A stretch of 64,000 bases of DNA, taken from contig JANCRA010000012.1 of the NCBI GenBank assembly GCA_024362935.1, forward strand, positions 4,526,001 through 4,590,000, read 5' to 3'. Positions 49,802-62,330 of the stretch are shown here, piece by piece. The first letter of the stretch is position 1. Every line of letters begins with the position of its first letter. The position numbers and the translations under genes are program-made. The notes beneath the pieces were generated by a model, which saw only the letters and a program-made list of their open reading frames with translations, had not been told where the DNA came from and did no database searches. This DNA is from Setophaga petechia (Eukaryota > Chordata > Aves > Passeriformes > Parulidae).

Positions 49802-51104
49802 GTGGTATGAAAAAGGGAGTTTGGAAATATTTTGTGATATGACTGTATCTAAGCATTTACATAGGCTAGCAGTCTTACCCTTTTTTTTTTCCATTTTTGA
49901 TTAGAATGAAACATTCTAATGCATTTGCTAGAAACCAGATATTTTGCTTTACTGAAAATGAGTTAATCAGTATCTTCCATTTGTACATTAAGCTATTTAA
50001 CTTGGATTCATTGTTGTCATACCACGAAAGCAACAAAAGACAAAGAGAATAGCCTGAGAAGATGGGGAAGTGGTTGTAGTGTTCATTATTTTGAGGGAAT
50101 GCATCTGATGGTTGTCCTAGTGGAAAGAAAAAATAATATTCTGCCAAAAAATTCTCTTACAGATTTCCAGCAGTGAGTTTGGAGTCAGAAAGACCCCCTT
50201 TGGTACATAGAGAATTCTTCTCCTTGGGCAGAGAATGAGAGCATGGATTATATATGACAGGTACACAGATGCATTGCTTCATCTTCTTGAGGGGGTCAGG
50301 AACAGCAATGAGAAAAATGAACACAGGAGCTTGCATAGCATAGCCTTGCCTCACAATCTGATATCAGAATAGTTAATGACTACCAGAGAAAGGAGGGATG
50401 TCTATATGATAGGAACCTAGTTTCCAGGAAGATAAATGAAACTGTGATGAAGAAAAATTTGAAAGCAGAATGATTTGTAATTTATTACATACCTACCAAA
50501 AATGAAGCTACAGAAAATGAAAGTAGACACATTAGAAATTTAGAATAGAATTTTTATAGAATTTATGGTAGTGCAAACAAACTGAGATAGGCATGACCAT
50601 TCTTTCTTTTCCAATATATTTTCCATGTTATCAAAACACAGTGTGTGATTAAAAGCAAGTTTACTCTTATTTTTTATTTATTGTAGATGTAGTCCCACAA
50701 TAAATATATATGACTCACAACAAATATGCATGTATAAAATATTAATATAGAAAGTTAAAGTCTTTTAACAAACCTCCATAATGTATATAATATGACAGCA
50801 AAATAAATTCATTCAAATTGAACATATTAGAAGTCTTGAATGAAAAAAAAAAATCTATAGTGTTTTCTGACAGAAAAGAGTGGAGTACTGTGTTTAATTT
50901 ACAGGAAAGAGTACACAAACTTTGTTAACAGTTAAAGGTTTTTTTAATTATGACATCAAGTGTTATTGAGACCTGAAAGGTCACCTGTTGCCAATGTTAG
51001 CATATTTCAACAATAATTTTTGTAAAATTGAATTATTTATCTTTTGAATTAAAACTACAAAATTGGTCAGGGCTGAGCTGAAAGGGCAATGTAGAGACTA
51101 CACT

Positions 51105-51120
51105 AAAAAAAAAAAAAAAA
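51105..51120. repeat. Poly(A) run, 16 bp
   Basis: Sixteen A after GACTACACT, with no polyadenylation hexamer just upstream, so probably low complexity rather than a retrocopy tail. Confidence 0.75.
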
Positions 51121-51251
51121 GATACTGTGTGAGGAAAAGGTTTAAAAAGATATTCAGTTTCCTATTTAAGTTTATTTATATTGGATAGGAAGAGGAAGAG
51201 ATACAGTTCACAGCATCCTGAATCCTGCAGGTAGAAATGACAAAAATCATC

Positions 51252-51269
51252 CTGGTACAAGTGTACCAG
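51252..51269. repeat. Inverted repeat, 8-bp arms
   Basis: CTGGTACA-AG-TGTACCAG, perfect arms with a 2-bp spacer. Confidence 0.8.
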
Positions 51270-52461
51270 TATGGCTAAAATCTCATTTTCCCATTTTTGG
51301 ACCTTGCATGTGGCTTAAAACTGAAGTTTGGGATTCAAAGAGCAAAACTTTTTCTTGTATCTACAAACCTAAGCTACCCTTTAAAAAAAGGTTCATGCTT
51401 TAATTCAGAAAGTTTGTGGGAAAAGAAGAGCTTTCATGTAAAACACCATGGCTACAGAGGGATACCTGCATTTCTTCTTTCATGAACCAAAAGATGACCA
51501 CCTCTCCTGCAGAACGCTCAGACAATATCTGGAAATACTGCAGTCAGGGTTTGTGCAATTTGTGCATCCTTCCCAAAAAAGATGTTACTCTGCAAACAAT
51601 TAATGAGAAGAAATTAGTAATGTAGAACTAGTGATTTATAATTATAGCCTAATAGCCAAGATGCTATGCTAAAGAAAAAGAGAGATTATCGTTATGGACA
51701 ACATTTCTGTAGAATGTATCTGATTTTATTTTGCAACCTTAAAAATAATCAGAGCAAAGAGGAGGCAACATTCTGATCATCAGGCATCGGATCCCATGTT
51801 TTCTTTCTCTCTATAACAGCTGGCATTCTGTTTTACTATATATAAATTTGAATGAAATTCATAAACCACCATAATTACTTTGAAATATTCTATTATTTGT
51901 TGCTTCATAACCAGGTTCTTCAGTGAATTGATGCCTATTATTTTAAATCCGTGCTACCAGTTCTCATCTTACCTTGAGATTTGCCTTCCAAATCCGTTCT
52001 TGAGCATCAGCTAATTTTCTTTATCAATAATTAAATCAATTTCTTATTCACACAATTTCTTTCACAGTTCATCAGGCTTTCATTTCCCTTTATACTGGAA
52101 GTTCAGCCATGGTGTGTTTATCTTAGGACTATAGATGCAGAGGTCTATCATTCTCCCCCTACAGTGTCCTTTTATGTCCACCAAGACATCACTAATTTGT
52201 CTACCCAGGAAATATTTCTAAAATTTAAAATCTATTAAGTTTCAGACTTAAAACCCCCCTGAAACAGTATAATAATTTTGGCTTGCTGTGAAGAAAATTG
52301 ATTCAGTAACAAACAAGGATAGAACAAGGAGAGAAATCCAAGTGGTCCAGTTGCAGTATATCAATAAATTTCCACAAGTAATAGTTTTTAGCTTTCCACC
52401 CCTTTTTCATAATTATGAAGCAAATATAAATGCAATTTAATAAGCATAATATAAATAACCC

Positions 52462-52800
52462 AAAATCGCAGAATTGTTAGGATTGGAAAGGCCTTCTGCA
52501 GATCATCCAGTCCAAGGCAGGGTCACCTGGAGCAGTTTACCCAGGAGCACATCCAGGTGGCTTTGGAATGTGTCCAGAGAGGGAGACTTCATGGCATCCC
52601 TGGTCAGCCTTTTCCAGTGCTCTGCCACCCTCAATGTAAAGAAGTTCTTTCTCGTGTTGAGGAAAATCTTATTTTGTTTCAGTTTATGGACTTGTTAAGC
52701 ATCCTGTGGCTGGGTAGCACCAAAAGGAGTCTGGCACCGTCCTCTTGGTACATGCCTTTGTGATATTCACGTGCTTTAATATCCCCTCTCAGTCTTCTCT
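52462..52800 (-). mobile_element. CR1 LINE 3' end, minus strand
   Basis: Starts with AAATCGCAGAATTGTTAGG (reversed CR1 terminus). It continues through GATCATCCAGTCCAAGGCAG, TTTTCCAGTGCTCTGCCACC and GTAAAGAAGTTCTTTCTCG to about TCAGTCTTCTCTAGACTAAAT at 52790-52808. About 340 bp of 3' UTR and ORF2 end. Open frames 52474-52698 and 52557-52763 (plus) are antisense shadows. Confidence 0.92.
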
Positions 52801-54692
52801 AGACTAAATACTTGTTATCAAACATGATAAGTGTAAGCATGGCTTAAAATCACCACTGTTTTAAATCACCATGTTTTAATTTACTACGGGGAGAGAACCA
52901 AGAGGTTGCAGTCAGTCAGCTTATGGTTAGATGAGAGAGTCATTTCGTTATCCATAGCAACTCAAAGTTTTTCTGGTTTGTGATACTGCTCAAAATACAT
53001 TGGCTTCAAAAAGAACATACTGTAACATTAGCTCTACAAAAACCAGCCTTCAAATATTTAAAGCATTTTATTAGAGCCAGGTCTTCTATATTTCTTTGGA
53101 AAGGATGGATGCTCAGAACTCAGTTTTCTGAGGAAAGATGAGGTATGATTACACCACTGTTTGGCTTTCAGGAAAATAGTATCAGACATCATGAGAGTTA
53201 CCAAAGAATCATTACACATGAGAGTGAATGTATGAACATTAGATTTAATAATCAGCTCAGGGCATAATGTTTTCATCCTAGTTCCTTTGAAAGAGTTCTT
53301 GATGAAACCTGACTCACACGATGCGCTCTGTCTTGTGGTGTATTTCCAAGACAATATATAAAGTAATCACAACCAATTTTTCCTGGAGGCTTTGTGATCT
53401 GAAAGGCTAAGTGGCAATGCCTTTGGTCTGCAAATCACTACCTAGATACAGGACTGCAAGGTCATGGATATTATCCTGTTTTAAAAAGACATATACATGG
53501 AAAAGTTTTTTCAAAAGCTGATGTGTAGACTAATACTGTTCAAACACTAAAGAAACATCAAAGAACAGAGTGGGTCTGGGAGGTTATTCTATGTTCAGAT
53601 TAATATTGCAGACATCAGAGATTTTGAATGAGAATCTGCTGTTTTCCTGTTGCACTGAAATTAACAATATTGCACAGCTTTCAGGTGGTAAATATTAAGT
53701 AATGACATCTTTAAAACATCAAAGCAATGTATGGAAAAATGAGAAGTTTGCTGGAAGAGGATAACAAAGAACATTTACTTAAACAATTATATTCTAACTT
53801 TTATTGCTTCAAAAAGTATAATAACTATGGAAATAGTAAGGGAATACAATTTGTGTGTTTGCTTTTAATATGTTCTTCAGAATGATATTCAATTTTAAAA
53901 ATTTTAAAAATCAAGTGATGCTAGAATTGAAATACTTTTCAATTATCATGAAAATAAAAGAAAAAAATTCTGATACTTCAACAAATGGACAAAAAGAAAA
54001 AGGCATTTAAAGTTTTATTCTTGAAAATAAGTTACAAAATTGTGAGATTTTTAACAAGAAAAAAAAATCTGAATTCAAATATGTTCAATAGTGACCCTTT
54101 TTATCTCTCAAATTCTGTATGCAAATTTATTCCTTTGCAATTAACCTTGAGTATAAACTGATTGTTTTCTAAATCACATAGTTTTGATATATACTCTTGA
54201 TTTTAATGTTATATCATGAAAATGAACATTGTAAGCTAATTGTCTAGAAGTTTTCATAGTATCCTTTTAAACATTTGAAAGTCTCCATAAAAATCCCAGT
54301 TAAAATTTCTTTAAAAGAAACCATTAATTCCTATATCCCCCCACTGAAAAACCTGTTTTACAGGTCACTGACATTGGTCAGAGTGCAGCCATTTCTGAGC
54401 TGCTCACAGGAATTGCCTTCTGGCTCAGAAATGAACATTTCACAAGGCTCTAAGAAGCAAATTCAGTCCTTCCTGGATCCATGAGTCTTAACTCATTTTT
54501 TAAAACCTAGCTTCACACAGTTGTTTGCCATCCTGTGAGTTCATATAAAGTAATTACGATTATATACAGTGTCATATGAGTATAAGAATATTTATCCACT
54601 GAAAGGATTTATGATTGACATTATATAATTTTTTAAAGTATACATTTTAAAAAGGCTTTCATAATTTTTGGACTATGAGCATGATAAACACA

Positions 54693-54729
54693 AATACTAC
54701 TACTACTACTTCTACTACTAATACTACTA
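54693..54729. repeat. (ACT)n microsatellite
   Basis: About twelve ACT/TCT triplets with one interruption (ACTACTTCTACTACTAATAC). Confidence 0.85.
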
Positions 54730-55801
54730 GCTTAAAATACCCTACAAAATTTCTTCATAATGACTTTTAAAAGACCATAAAATTTTGTTCAGATAGGCTG
54801 AAATTAGAAATAATGCATTTATTATGTATTTACTGTCATTATATTTAATTTAGCAGTGTATCAGAGTATATGAAGCTTTTTAAAAGTGTTTTTTTTTTGC
54901 TTTTTCTCCAAAATAATGAGGCTCAGCATGAAAATACCTAATCCTATCCTAAAGTAAAATAAAATTCTTACTGCCATTTCAAAGACATGTTAAAAGCTGC
55001 TGAGTTTCACTTTGTAGCATTTAAATCACAAAGCTTCACCTTATGGAAGTCAAAAGTTATTTCCTCATAATCACTGTAACCAAAGCACTTAAAACATAAA
55101 ATTAAATTTCTTTGCAATAGCAGTATCATTGCAATGCTGTGTATTGTCATACTATGGCTTTTAAGATACTGGGAATGTAATTGATCAGATAGAAGTCTTT
55201 CCACAATATCTTTTTTTTTTAGTTTATTTTGTGAACTCACATGTTGAGAATTCTGGAAAACTCACAAAGAAAAATGGGAAAACAAAAAGCATATTAAATT
55301 CATCTATAACTTACTTAACTGTGCATCTCCACTGTGGAACTTCCATCATGTTTAATTATTTTGAATGTTGTCCAAAACCACTAGAACAAGTGAGAAGAAT
55401 CTCCAGTCTTTAGAATGCTGTCTACATAATATGCTGGATTTTGATTTAAAAAAAATACACTTCATGTGCTGGTGTACTTTGATGACCCTTAAACTTCAGA
55501 TGAAATTGAAGATATTTTACTACTTCAATTATTGTATATATTTTATTGTGGTATGTTCTTGAACTGCTAAATGGTTACACTTCACATTTATTTACAGAAA
55601 TATAAGTGAGTATACTAGCTTCAAGGCAGTGGAGAGTAATAAATCTTCATAGTGAACATTTCAAGAATAAAGTCTTAGTTCATGTTTTAGAAGTATGGCT
55701 AGAGTGCCCGATGTGGAGGGAATGAGAGTGGCTAGGTACTTATGTTCAGCATTTTGTATTCGCTAGAATTCACAAAGTGAAACTGAAGTAAATAAAGCTC
55801 C

Positions 55802-55823
55802 TGTTTCCATAGCTATGGAAACA
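55802..55823. promoter_or_regulatory. Perfect 22-bp palindrome resembling a paired RFX-type site
   Basis: The half TGTTTCCATAG at 55802-55812 is followed directly by its exact reverse complement (55813-55823). The inverted half-sites GTTTCC and GGAAAC resemble X-box elements bound by RFX factors (consensus GTNRCC, 0-3 bp, RGYAAC). Here the gap is longer than the classical one and the third half-site base is T. Could equally be a chance palindrome or a cruciform-prone site. Confidence 0.4.
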
Positions 55824-56564
55824 CAATTAATTGTCTAAATCCACACATTTCACAACAATACAAAAATGGACAATCAAAAAAAAACACATTTACTGCTGAA
55901 GAGACAGAAGAGAAAATCTTATCCCACAAAAGAGGATGTGTATTCCTTCTCTCATTCACTGAAATGCTGTTTTGGCAGTAGGAAGCAGATCACAGTACAG
56001 GAGCCTCTCTGCTTGCAGAACCATGATGCAAGTACAAACTAGAATGTGTGTATTAGCATATTTTTGACACCTCAGGGGCTCTAAAATTTTTTATGATTGA
56101 ATAGATAGTAAATGGAGTTTTCTGCTCAGTTTGAACAGCAGCATCCCACACCTCTGGTTATCAATTATCTCATGCTTCTCATGCATCCATCACTTCAGTA
56201 GCTCAGTATCAGGCAGAGCAAACTTCTTTCTGACATAATGATCATGGTTGTTTTATTGAATTCTTTTGTGCTCTCTAGTTTTCTTAGTCATCAACATAGA
56301 AAAATAACGTTGTTTTATGGTTTCACGGACACATTTAGAATCATTTTTCATTGGCCTGACAGTGTTTGAGTAAGGAAATACCCAGAATTTGAAGCATGCT
56401 GGCAGTGGCATCTATACAAACATTGAATGGAAAATGCTCTTGACATTTTAAAGACTCTCATGTTTTGTTTTCTTGAAAGCTAAACCAGTTATCCTGAGGA
56501 AAAATGTATACAGTTGGTATTTACATTTTGTCTCTTAAAGATATCTGTTCCTGAAATAAGGTGA

Positions 56565-56589
56565 GGGCTATGGGTGAGGGGTGGGAGGG
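56565..56589 (+). other. Canonical G-quadruplex motif
   Basis: Five G-runs of three or more (56565-56567, 56572-56574, 56578-56581, 56583-56585, 56587-56589) with loops of 1-4 bases. This fits the G3+N1-7 rule in an otherwise AT-rich region. Confidence 0.75.
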
Positions 56590-59500
56590 AGGTGGAGGAG
56601 AATATCACACTAATGTATATTGAAACATTAGCATTGTTTGAATAAATTCTACTAATATGCAGAATCTTGCATCTGAATTATAAAGTGGATTTTGTCTCCT
56701 AGCAGTAAAGAAACCAGGAAAACCTTCCAGATTACTCACATAATGAGCAGTCCCTTCAAAAGAGTACATTAGAACAAATTCTATCTGTCTGCCACGGTTC
56801 ATATCTCCAGAGCAACCTAATGTACCAATCACTACAATATTCTGTACAATTCCTGCAGGTTCATTTTACAGACATTCAATGAAAATGGCTAAAGGCATGA
56901 AAAATATAATGTGTAATCCAGAGACAGCTGAGTGATGATGATCAGAGTGGTATGCTTGGTTACAAAGGGCCATACCTGATGACAACTAAATGCACTGGAC
57001 TGTAACTTCAGTTTGTAATCCTTTCTTACAGTCTTTTGACAGCCTCAACTATAAGCTACACATTTTTCGTTGTGTTGGTGTTTTTTCTTGCAGGAGTATT
57101 TTAGCTGTCATTACTCTTCTCATTACCAAAATCCTAGAAAGACTATTTTCAATCCCTTGTTCTTAATCTTTGTTCGATTTCCACAACCAATACACCTAAA
57201 CAGGATGGATTATAAACATACTGTAAAGTTTTATTCGTGTCACCTTTACACAGTGATAGCAGCTGCTGTGTGGTGCAAAGAATACATCAGATTATCAAAT
57301 GATGAAACTTCCCCAACTACTGCTGATATCAATAGTGTATCTATTTCCTGATTTATATTACTGATCAAATATTCTTCTTTCAGTGACATTAGATTTTCTT
57401 GTCCTGAGAAATAGATATAAAATGGATTTTACTTCATCAGAGAAATATGATTTCAGCTGTTTCCCTGTCTCCTCCTACTGTTTTAGATTTTATACTAGAA
57501 TTTTATACTGTGCTGGTTCTCCTCAACACAAATAGGAAATGTGGTAGGCAGAATCAAAGCTGGTGTATGTCATGTTCTTTTTGCTGAAGGAAAATTTAAC
57601 AGGGTTGGAAATTTTGATTATGTCTCAATGATACAGAAGCTGTCATATTTAAAAGAATTTTGAAGACAGTAAAATACAGTTTACATGTGTAGAATTGAAA
57701 AAACAGAGTAATAAAAAAGAAAGAGGTCTCAGAAAAAGTATGGAGAGTTTGGTGAAAAATCAGTGTTGCATACGCATGGTCTGCAAGATCTGTGAATTTC
57801 AGAATATTTACAGGATAAACCAATAGAGAACACTAAAATGTGTTTTCCTCTGAATTCAAAGAATCTGGGAACAACCACCTATGGTTCTGTCAGAGTAAAG
57901 GGTATGCTTGATGAGGAGGGGGAATTGCAGCAATTTTTAACCAGCTAGAACAGCTGGTAGGCTGTGTCTGGGATTTGGCTACATAAGCAGCAATTCCATG
58001 CTCAAGGGTCCGTCGGTGGCCAATACCAAATTTGTTGTTAGGATAACTCGAAGATTGGCATATAGGCTAAGATTCTTCTTGCACATTTTATTCTTTACTT
58101 TCCACCTTCATGTGTAGCATGTGCTTCTTTTCCAGAGCTTCTAGCCGTGATAGGACAGAGAATAATGGTCTGGGGATGCTTGAGGTCACCAGGAAGCAGA
58201 TCAAGAGAAGGACAGCTCTGGGATTTTTTTATTCCTCTTGACACAAGCTATGTTTTTTCATCTGATTATTCATTCTGGGAGACACAAGTCCAGCTCCATA
58301 AGTGAGGTACATGAAAAATGCTACTGGCTCAGAAGTTTTTTGTCACACTGATAACTTGCATTAATTTAGTGTGTAGGTAAATGACTGACACAGAGAAATC
58401 AAAGATCTTGCAACCTTACATTATAGGGGGAATTTAACTTACAAGAATTTTGAATCGAATAAATGTCTCTATCTCCCAGTGGGCTGTCCCTGGGCTTCCC
58501 TTCAATAATTTATTAGTTTCCAGAGTCTTTGGCCGAAGAACTGCTTCTTTGTCCTATGTGTTTGACTGTATTGAATAAATCACTGCTGCCACAGCATCTG
58601 GGACTTGGCAAAAACTGTCAGGTATACAGTAAAGATACAGCTTTCTTCTGGATAACTCATTACAGCTGCCCTGCCCCTCCCTGAATGCACAGATTTCGCA
58701 AGATTATAAAAGAGAAATAATTTGGTCTGCAGAGTTGGAGTTGCACCAACTCCCACATGATATCAAAGCTTGTCCATAAAAAGAAAAAAGCAAGAGAAAA
58801 AAGTTTTAAATGGTGTTAATTTAATAATTCATACCTTTCAGTATGGAAATTTCAAAATTTGTTTCTTCACCTTAATTTAAAAAAATAAACTCTCTTGGTA
58901 TATATTTTAACGTCTCTGGTGTTATGCTATTTTGTGAATTTGTTCTCCCTCATTTCAATCTGTCCATAATCAAGACTCGTTTCTGTCAACAAGCAGGTTT
59001 TTACCTGAGACAAAAAGCTGTATTTTAGTTTGATAACCTAGTTTTTTCTCTTTCCATAGTTAAGGTAATATCTTAAATTGCCTAAGAAGAGGTCAGGAGA
59101 ATTCTGGCTCCATCCATCTATGTTTCTATCCTAACAGATCACAAGGACTAGAACTCTGTCTGCAAAGAACTTTCATTATGATATTATTCCACAATTTTAG
59201 AAAGCTGGATGCATAAGTCTACTCTATTAAACTGTTTATTAAAATCCTCTTTTTTTCCCCATATTAGCTGCATTGCAAATTTTTTTGAAATTTTGCTGAA
59301 CTTCATTCAACATGAATGATGGTGATTCAATTGCAAACATATGCATTGGAGTGCTCAGCTTCAGTTATATCCTTTGAGTATCATAGTGATGGATTTTTTC
59401 TTGTATGAATAATTCACAGGAATGGATGATATCAGAGAAGTGATGCATCCAAAATTTTCAGAAAAACAAGTTGATTTTAGAGGGCCAGACTCCCCACAAT

Positions 59501-62019
59501 CTTTCCAGTAGGGAAAACCAAAAGTGCGTTCCACCTCTCTTTTACAAGACTTTCAAGTAGTATTTGCTCATTCATGTTCAAATTACATATCTTTGAAGAA
59601 GTATTTTTTAAGAATGGTTATGATGTTTCATGGACAGTGAAAATATTACATTATTACAAAATTCAATATGCACCTAAAAATACTATACATCTATGTATCT
59701 ATAGCTATAGTTATAGCTCTGTCTATTTTACAGTAGCAGATCTTTGAAATTTAGTAGAAGGTTTTACAGTTAGTCAAAAGCAGTCCTGGGGCCTTTTAAA
59801 TTTTAAAAACCTGAAATTTGATCTAATGGGTGAGAAGGAATGAGAAATTTTGAATGAACAGATGGAAAAGTGCAAAAAATCTAATTTCATAATAAGCCAG
59901 AGAAATAACATAGACACTGTGAAGAAAGAAAGCCAAAGCAATAAAGCTCCTACAAGAAACCAAATAAGAACTTTTCAAATAAATGCACATAAACGACAAC
60001 ATTTTCAAAAAAGATTATGTCATTTCTATTTCCACAACAGCTGATAGGTTCAAAAAACCCAGTTATTTTTTGTGGCTATAAACTAACCCTGTCAGCTAAG
60101 TTTACATGTTTGACTATCAAAATGGGCATCTATAAACTGGAAAATATTTAAAGGGTATCTTCAGATGCTTTATTGCCATAATAGGAATGATTTTTTAAAA
60201 CTATATTTGAATATTACAGTGGTGCTTTAGCTACTCATTTATCTTTAAACTAAACAGGAACAATAAAGGTGCAAACTCCACTCAGCTCTATTCTCTTCCC
60301 ATGGGCTTATTTGCAAGTTCTATTTTTTACAATTTTAATAGGCTTCCCTCGTTCAATCCTCTTTGGGAAAAAAAAAAGTCATCTTTAGAAAGAAGCAAAA
60401 GCATAATTTCTTCCTTTGACAGAAAGTACAAGTTATGAGTACTAGAGCTACTTAAGCTCAGCAGAGACTCTCAAGAGAAAATAGGAGTTTCAATCTCCCA
60501 GCTTTCTGCACATTTCACTACAGGCTCACAGATGGTAGCTCAGGGACTATGATGCAAAAGGATGGGGATTACTTTGATGGAAAGGTGTAACCTTGTGAAT
60601 GATTTATGTGAGTGCTGCTATATGCTCTACATTGTATTTGGTTGGTAAGGGTGTCAAAGCCTGATTTTCATCTTCCCAGAAGGGTGAGAGTTCAAAGAGT
60701 TAATGTGAAGGCCATCAGTGGTCAATTTGTCATAGGATTTTATGAGCTGGATAGGGGTAGAAGAAGCATCTCTCTCTACAGCCTAGTTTAATCTCACACC
60801 ATCTATATTCTTCCAGTACAGAGTTTTGGTGAGATAGTGTAGGGATGAGACATCTTTTCCATTATTTGGACGATCTGAAGAAATGCACTAGAGAGGATCA
60901 CAGTGTCAGATAAATTGATTTGTCTATGAGAGACTTTTTTGAATGATATAATTTGGGAAAGTAGAAAGGGGAATAATAGAGAATGGAGGAGAGGGAGTGC
61001 TTGATCCTCCTGGTTTAAGGAAGACATAGTGTTTTTCAAAGTCTCTATCACTACCAAAGGTTAAAAAGTACAACAAGTAAAGCAAGTTAGAACAGCAGTC
61101 TCAGAAGAGTTATTAAATTATCACACTGGTGAAACTTGTAGAAATCTTTGGGTTGAACAGTTTGATCCATTTTGTAAAATTATATTGTCTTCAGTCAAAA
61201 GAAACACTAAGTCTTCAGGGGCACTCCTGATTATATTGGGATTGCAGAAAATTGTCCTGGAGGCAGGTAACTTGAGGCACATTTTCTTTTTTTCACTTGG
61301 CATATCTCCTTCCTTTTTTTCGATGTTCAATGTTCAATGACCCTAAGCAGTCAACTAGGCTGTTAAAAGTTCCACAGCTTCCTAATCACATACATGAAGC
61401 TTCTGACAGCCAGTGACCCAGTTTTGAATTCCCTTCCATTCACCACTGTATACTTTTCTTTCACCTCTTTAGAAACCTATGACAATTTTATACTGAGAGA
61501 AATGCTATGATAGAAGAATTATTTCATATATTTTAAATTAAAATAGTGTGGTTCAATTTAATGAATTTAATGAATGCCACATTTTGAAGTGAAAGTAAAT
61601 TTTCACCAATATATAAAAGGGCAGAAAACAATTAACAGACAATAGATATAAACATTTAAAATTGTGCTCTCTTCTTCAGAAACTAATGATGACTTCATCT
61701 TCTACTGTTTAGGATTCTTTTCCCTTCCAGCCATGGTGTCTTTCGAGTTTCAGTGAAATATATTTCATCATTTATTATGATTATAAGGGCATATACAAGA
61801 CTTTCAAACTAGCATTATGAAGTACTTCGCTAACATTTATTTTCAGCATTTGTGTGTGGTTTTCTTCATTTCATACTCATTTTAAATAAATTTAGGAAAT
61901 AATGCTAAATAGGTTTCTAAAAATTGCATACGCTGCTTTTTTGGGCACAGTTTGTAATTTTAACAGCTTCCTTAGAAAAGACTAAATATCTAGAAAATAA
62001 ATATCTCTGTCTTGGACAA

Positions 62020-62157
62020 TGTGGAGGGATAGAACGTAAGAGAATAGTGCAGAAGGGAGCCTCACACCTGAGTAGTTGCAGCTGTACCAATCACCAAAGA
62101 TTAAGAACAGGCCTGCCCTCAATAGGCCACAGCTGTGTCCAATAAAGATGAGTGCTA

Positions 62158-62194
<37 letters not shown>

Positions 62195-62330
62195 GGGTTA
62201 GTTGTGCTGTGAAGAGAGTTGGAGTTTGCTGGCTGTGAAGGAGTCAGTGCTGTGAGGAGATGCCCATGAGAAATCACTGAGCTGGTGTGGGAGCTTTCTG
62301 ATAAATGGCAACAGGCCAAAATTCTGGTTG
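62020..62330 (+). mobile_element. Repeat-like segment with AATAAA and poly(A), family not assigned
   Basis: From about TGTGGAGGGATAGAACG to GATAAATGGCAACAGG the sequence is GC-richer than its flanks and has the texture of a retroelement. GGAGCCTCACACCTGAG, CCTGCCCTCAATAGGCCACA and GCTGTGTCCAATAAAG are followed by a pure poly(A) run, then GTGGGTTAGTTGTGCTG and AGAAATCACTGAGCTGG. Two readings: an LTR whose TATA region (GTGCTAYAAAA) has expanded into poly(A), or a retrocopied transcript ending at the poly(A). A CCAAT box overlapping AATAAA favours the LTR reading. The text after the poly(A) also looks repeat-derived, which fits an LTR better than a tail. Confidence 0.4.
62159..62192 (+). repeat. 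Poly(A) run, 34 bp
   Basis: Thirty-four consecutive A beginning 12 bases after an AATAAA at 62141-62146. It is the longest homopolymer in the window. The minus-strand frame 62155-62430 ends in its phenylalanine translation and is not a gene. Confidence 0.97.

Larger units (their letters stand above)
46816..52461. other. Long stretch without recognisable genes
   Basis: AT-rich apart from a moderately GC-richer patch at 48880-49140, where a 106-codon plus-strand frame (48750-49070) has low-complexity Ser/Leu/Cys composition and no recognisable family. Simple repeats and one palindrome are listed separately. No transposon recognised. Confidence 0.45.
52801..62019. other. Nine kilobases without recognisable genes
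   Basis: Mostly AT-rich sequence. It holds a triplet repeat, a 22-bp palindrome and a G-rich motif, listed separately. A GC-richer patch at about 57940-58750 has no frame or repeat I recognise. The pyrimidine tract ending TTTTTTCTTGCAG at 57093 precedes a plus-strand frame (57070-57351), but the peptide is not protein-like. No transposon recognised. Confidence 0.45.

Noticed and set aside
57094..57351. Open frame after a strong acceptor-like TTTTTTCTTGCAG
   Set aside because: The peptide is not protein-like and no donor closes the stretch before the stop.
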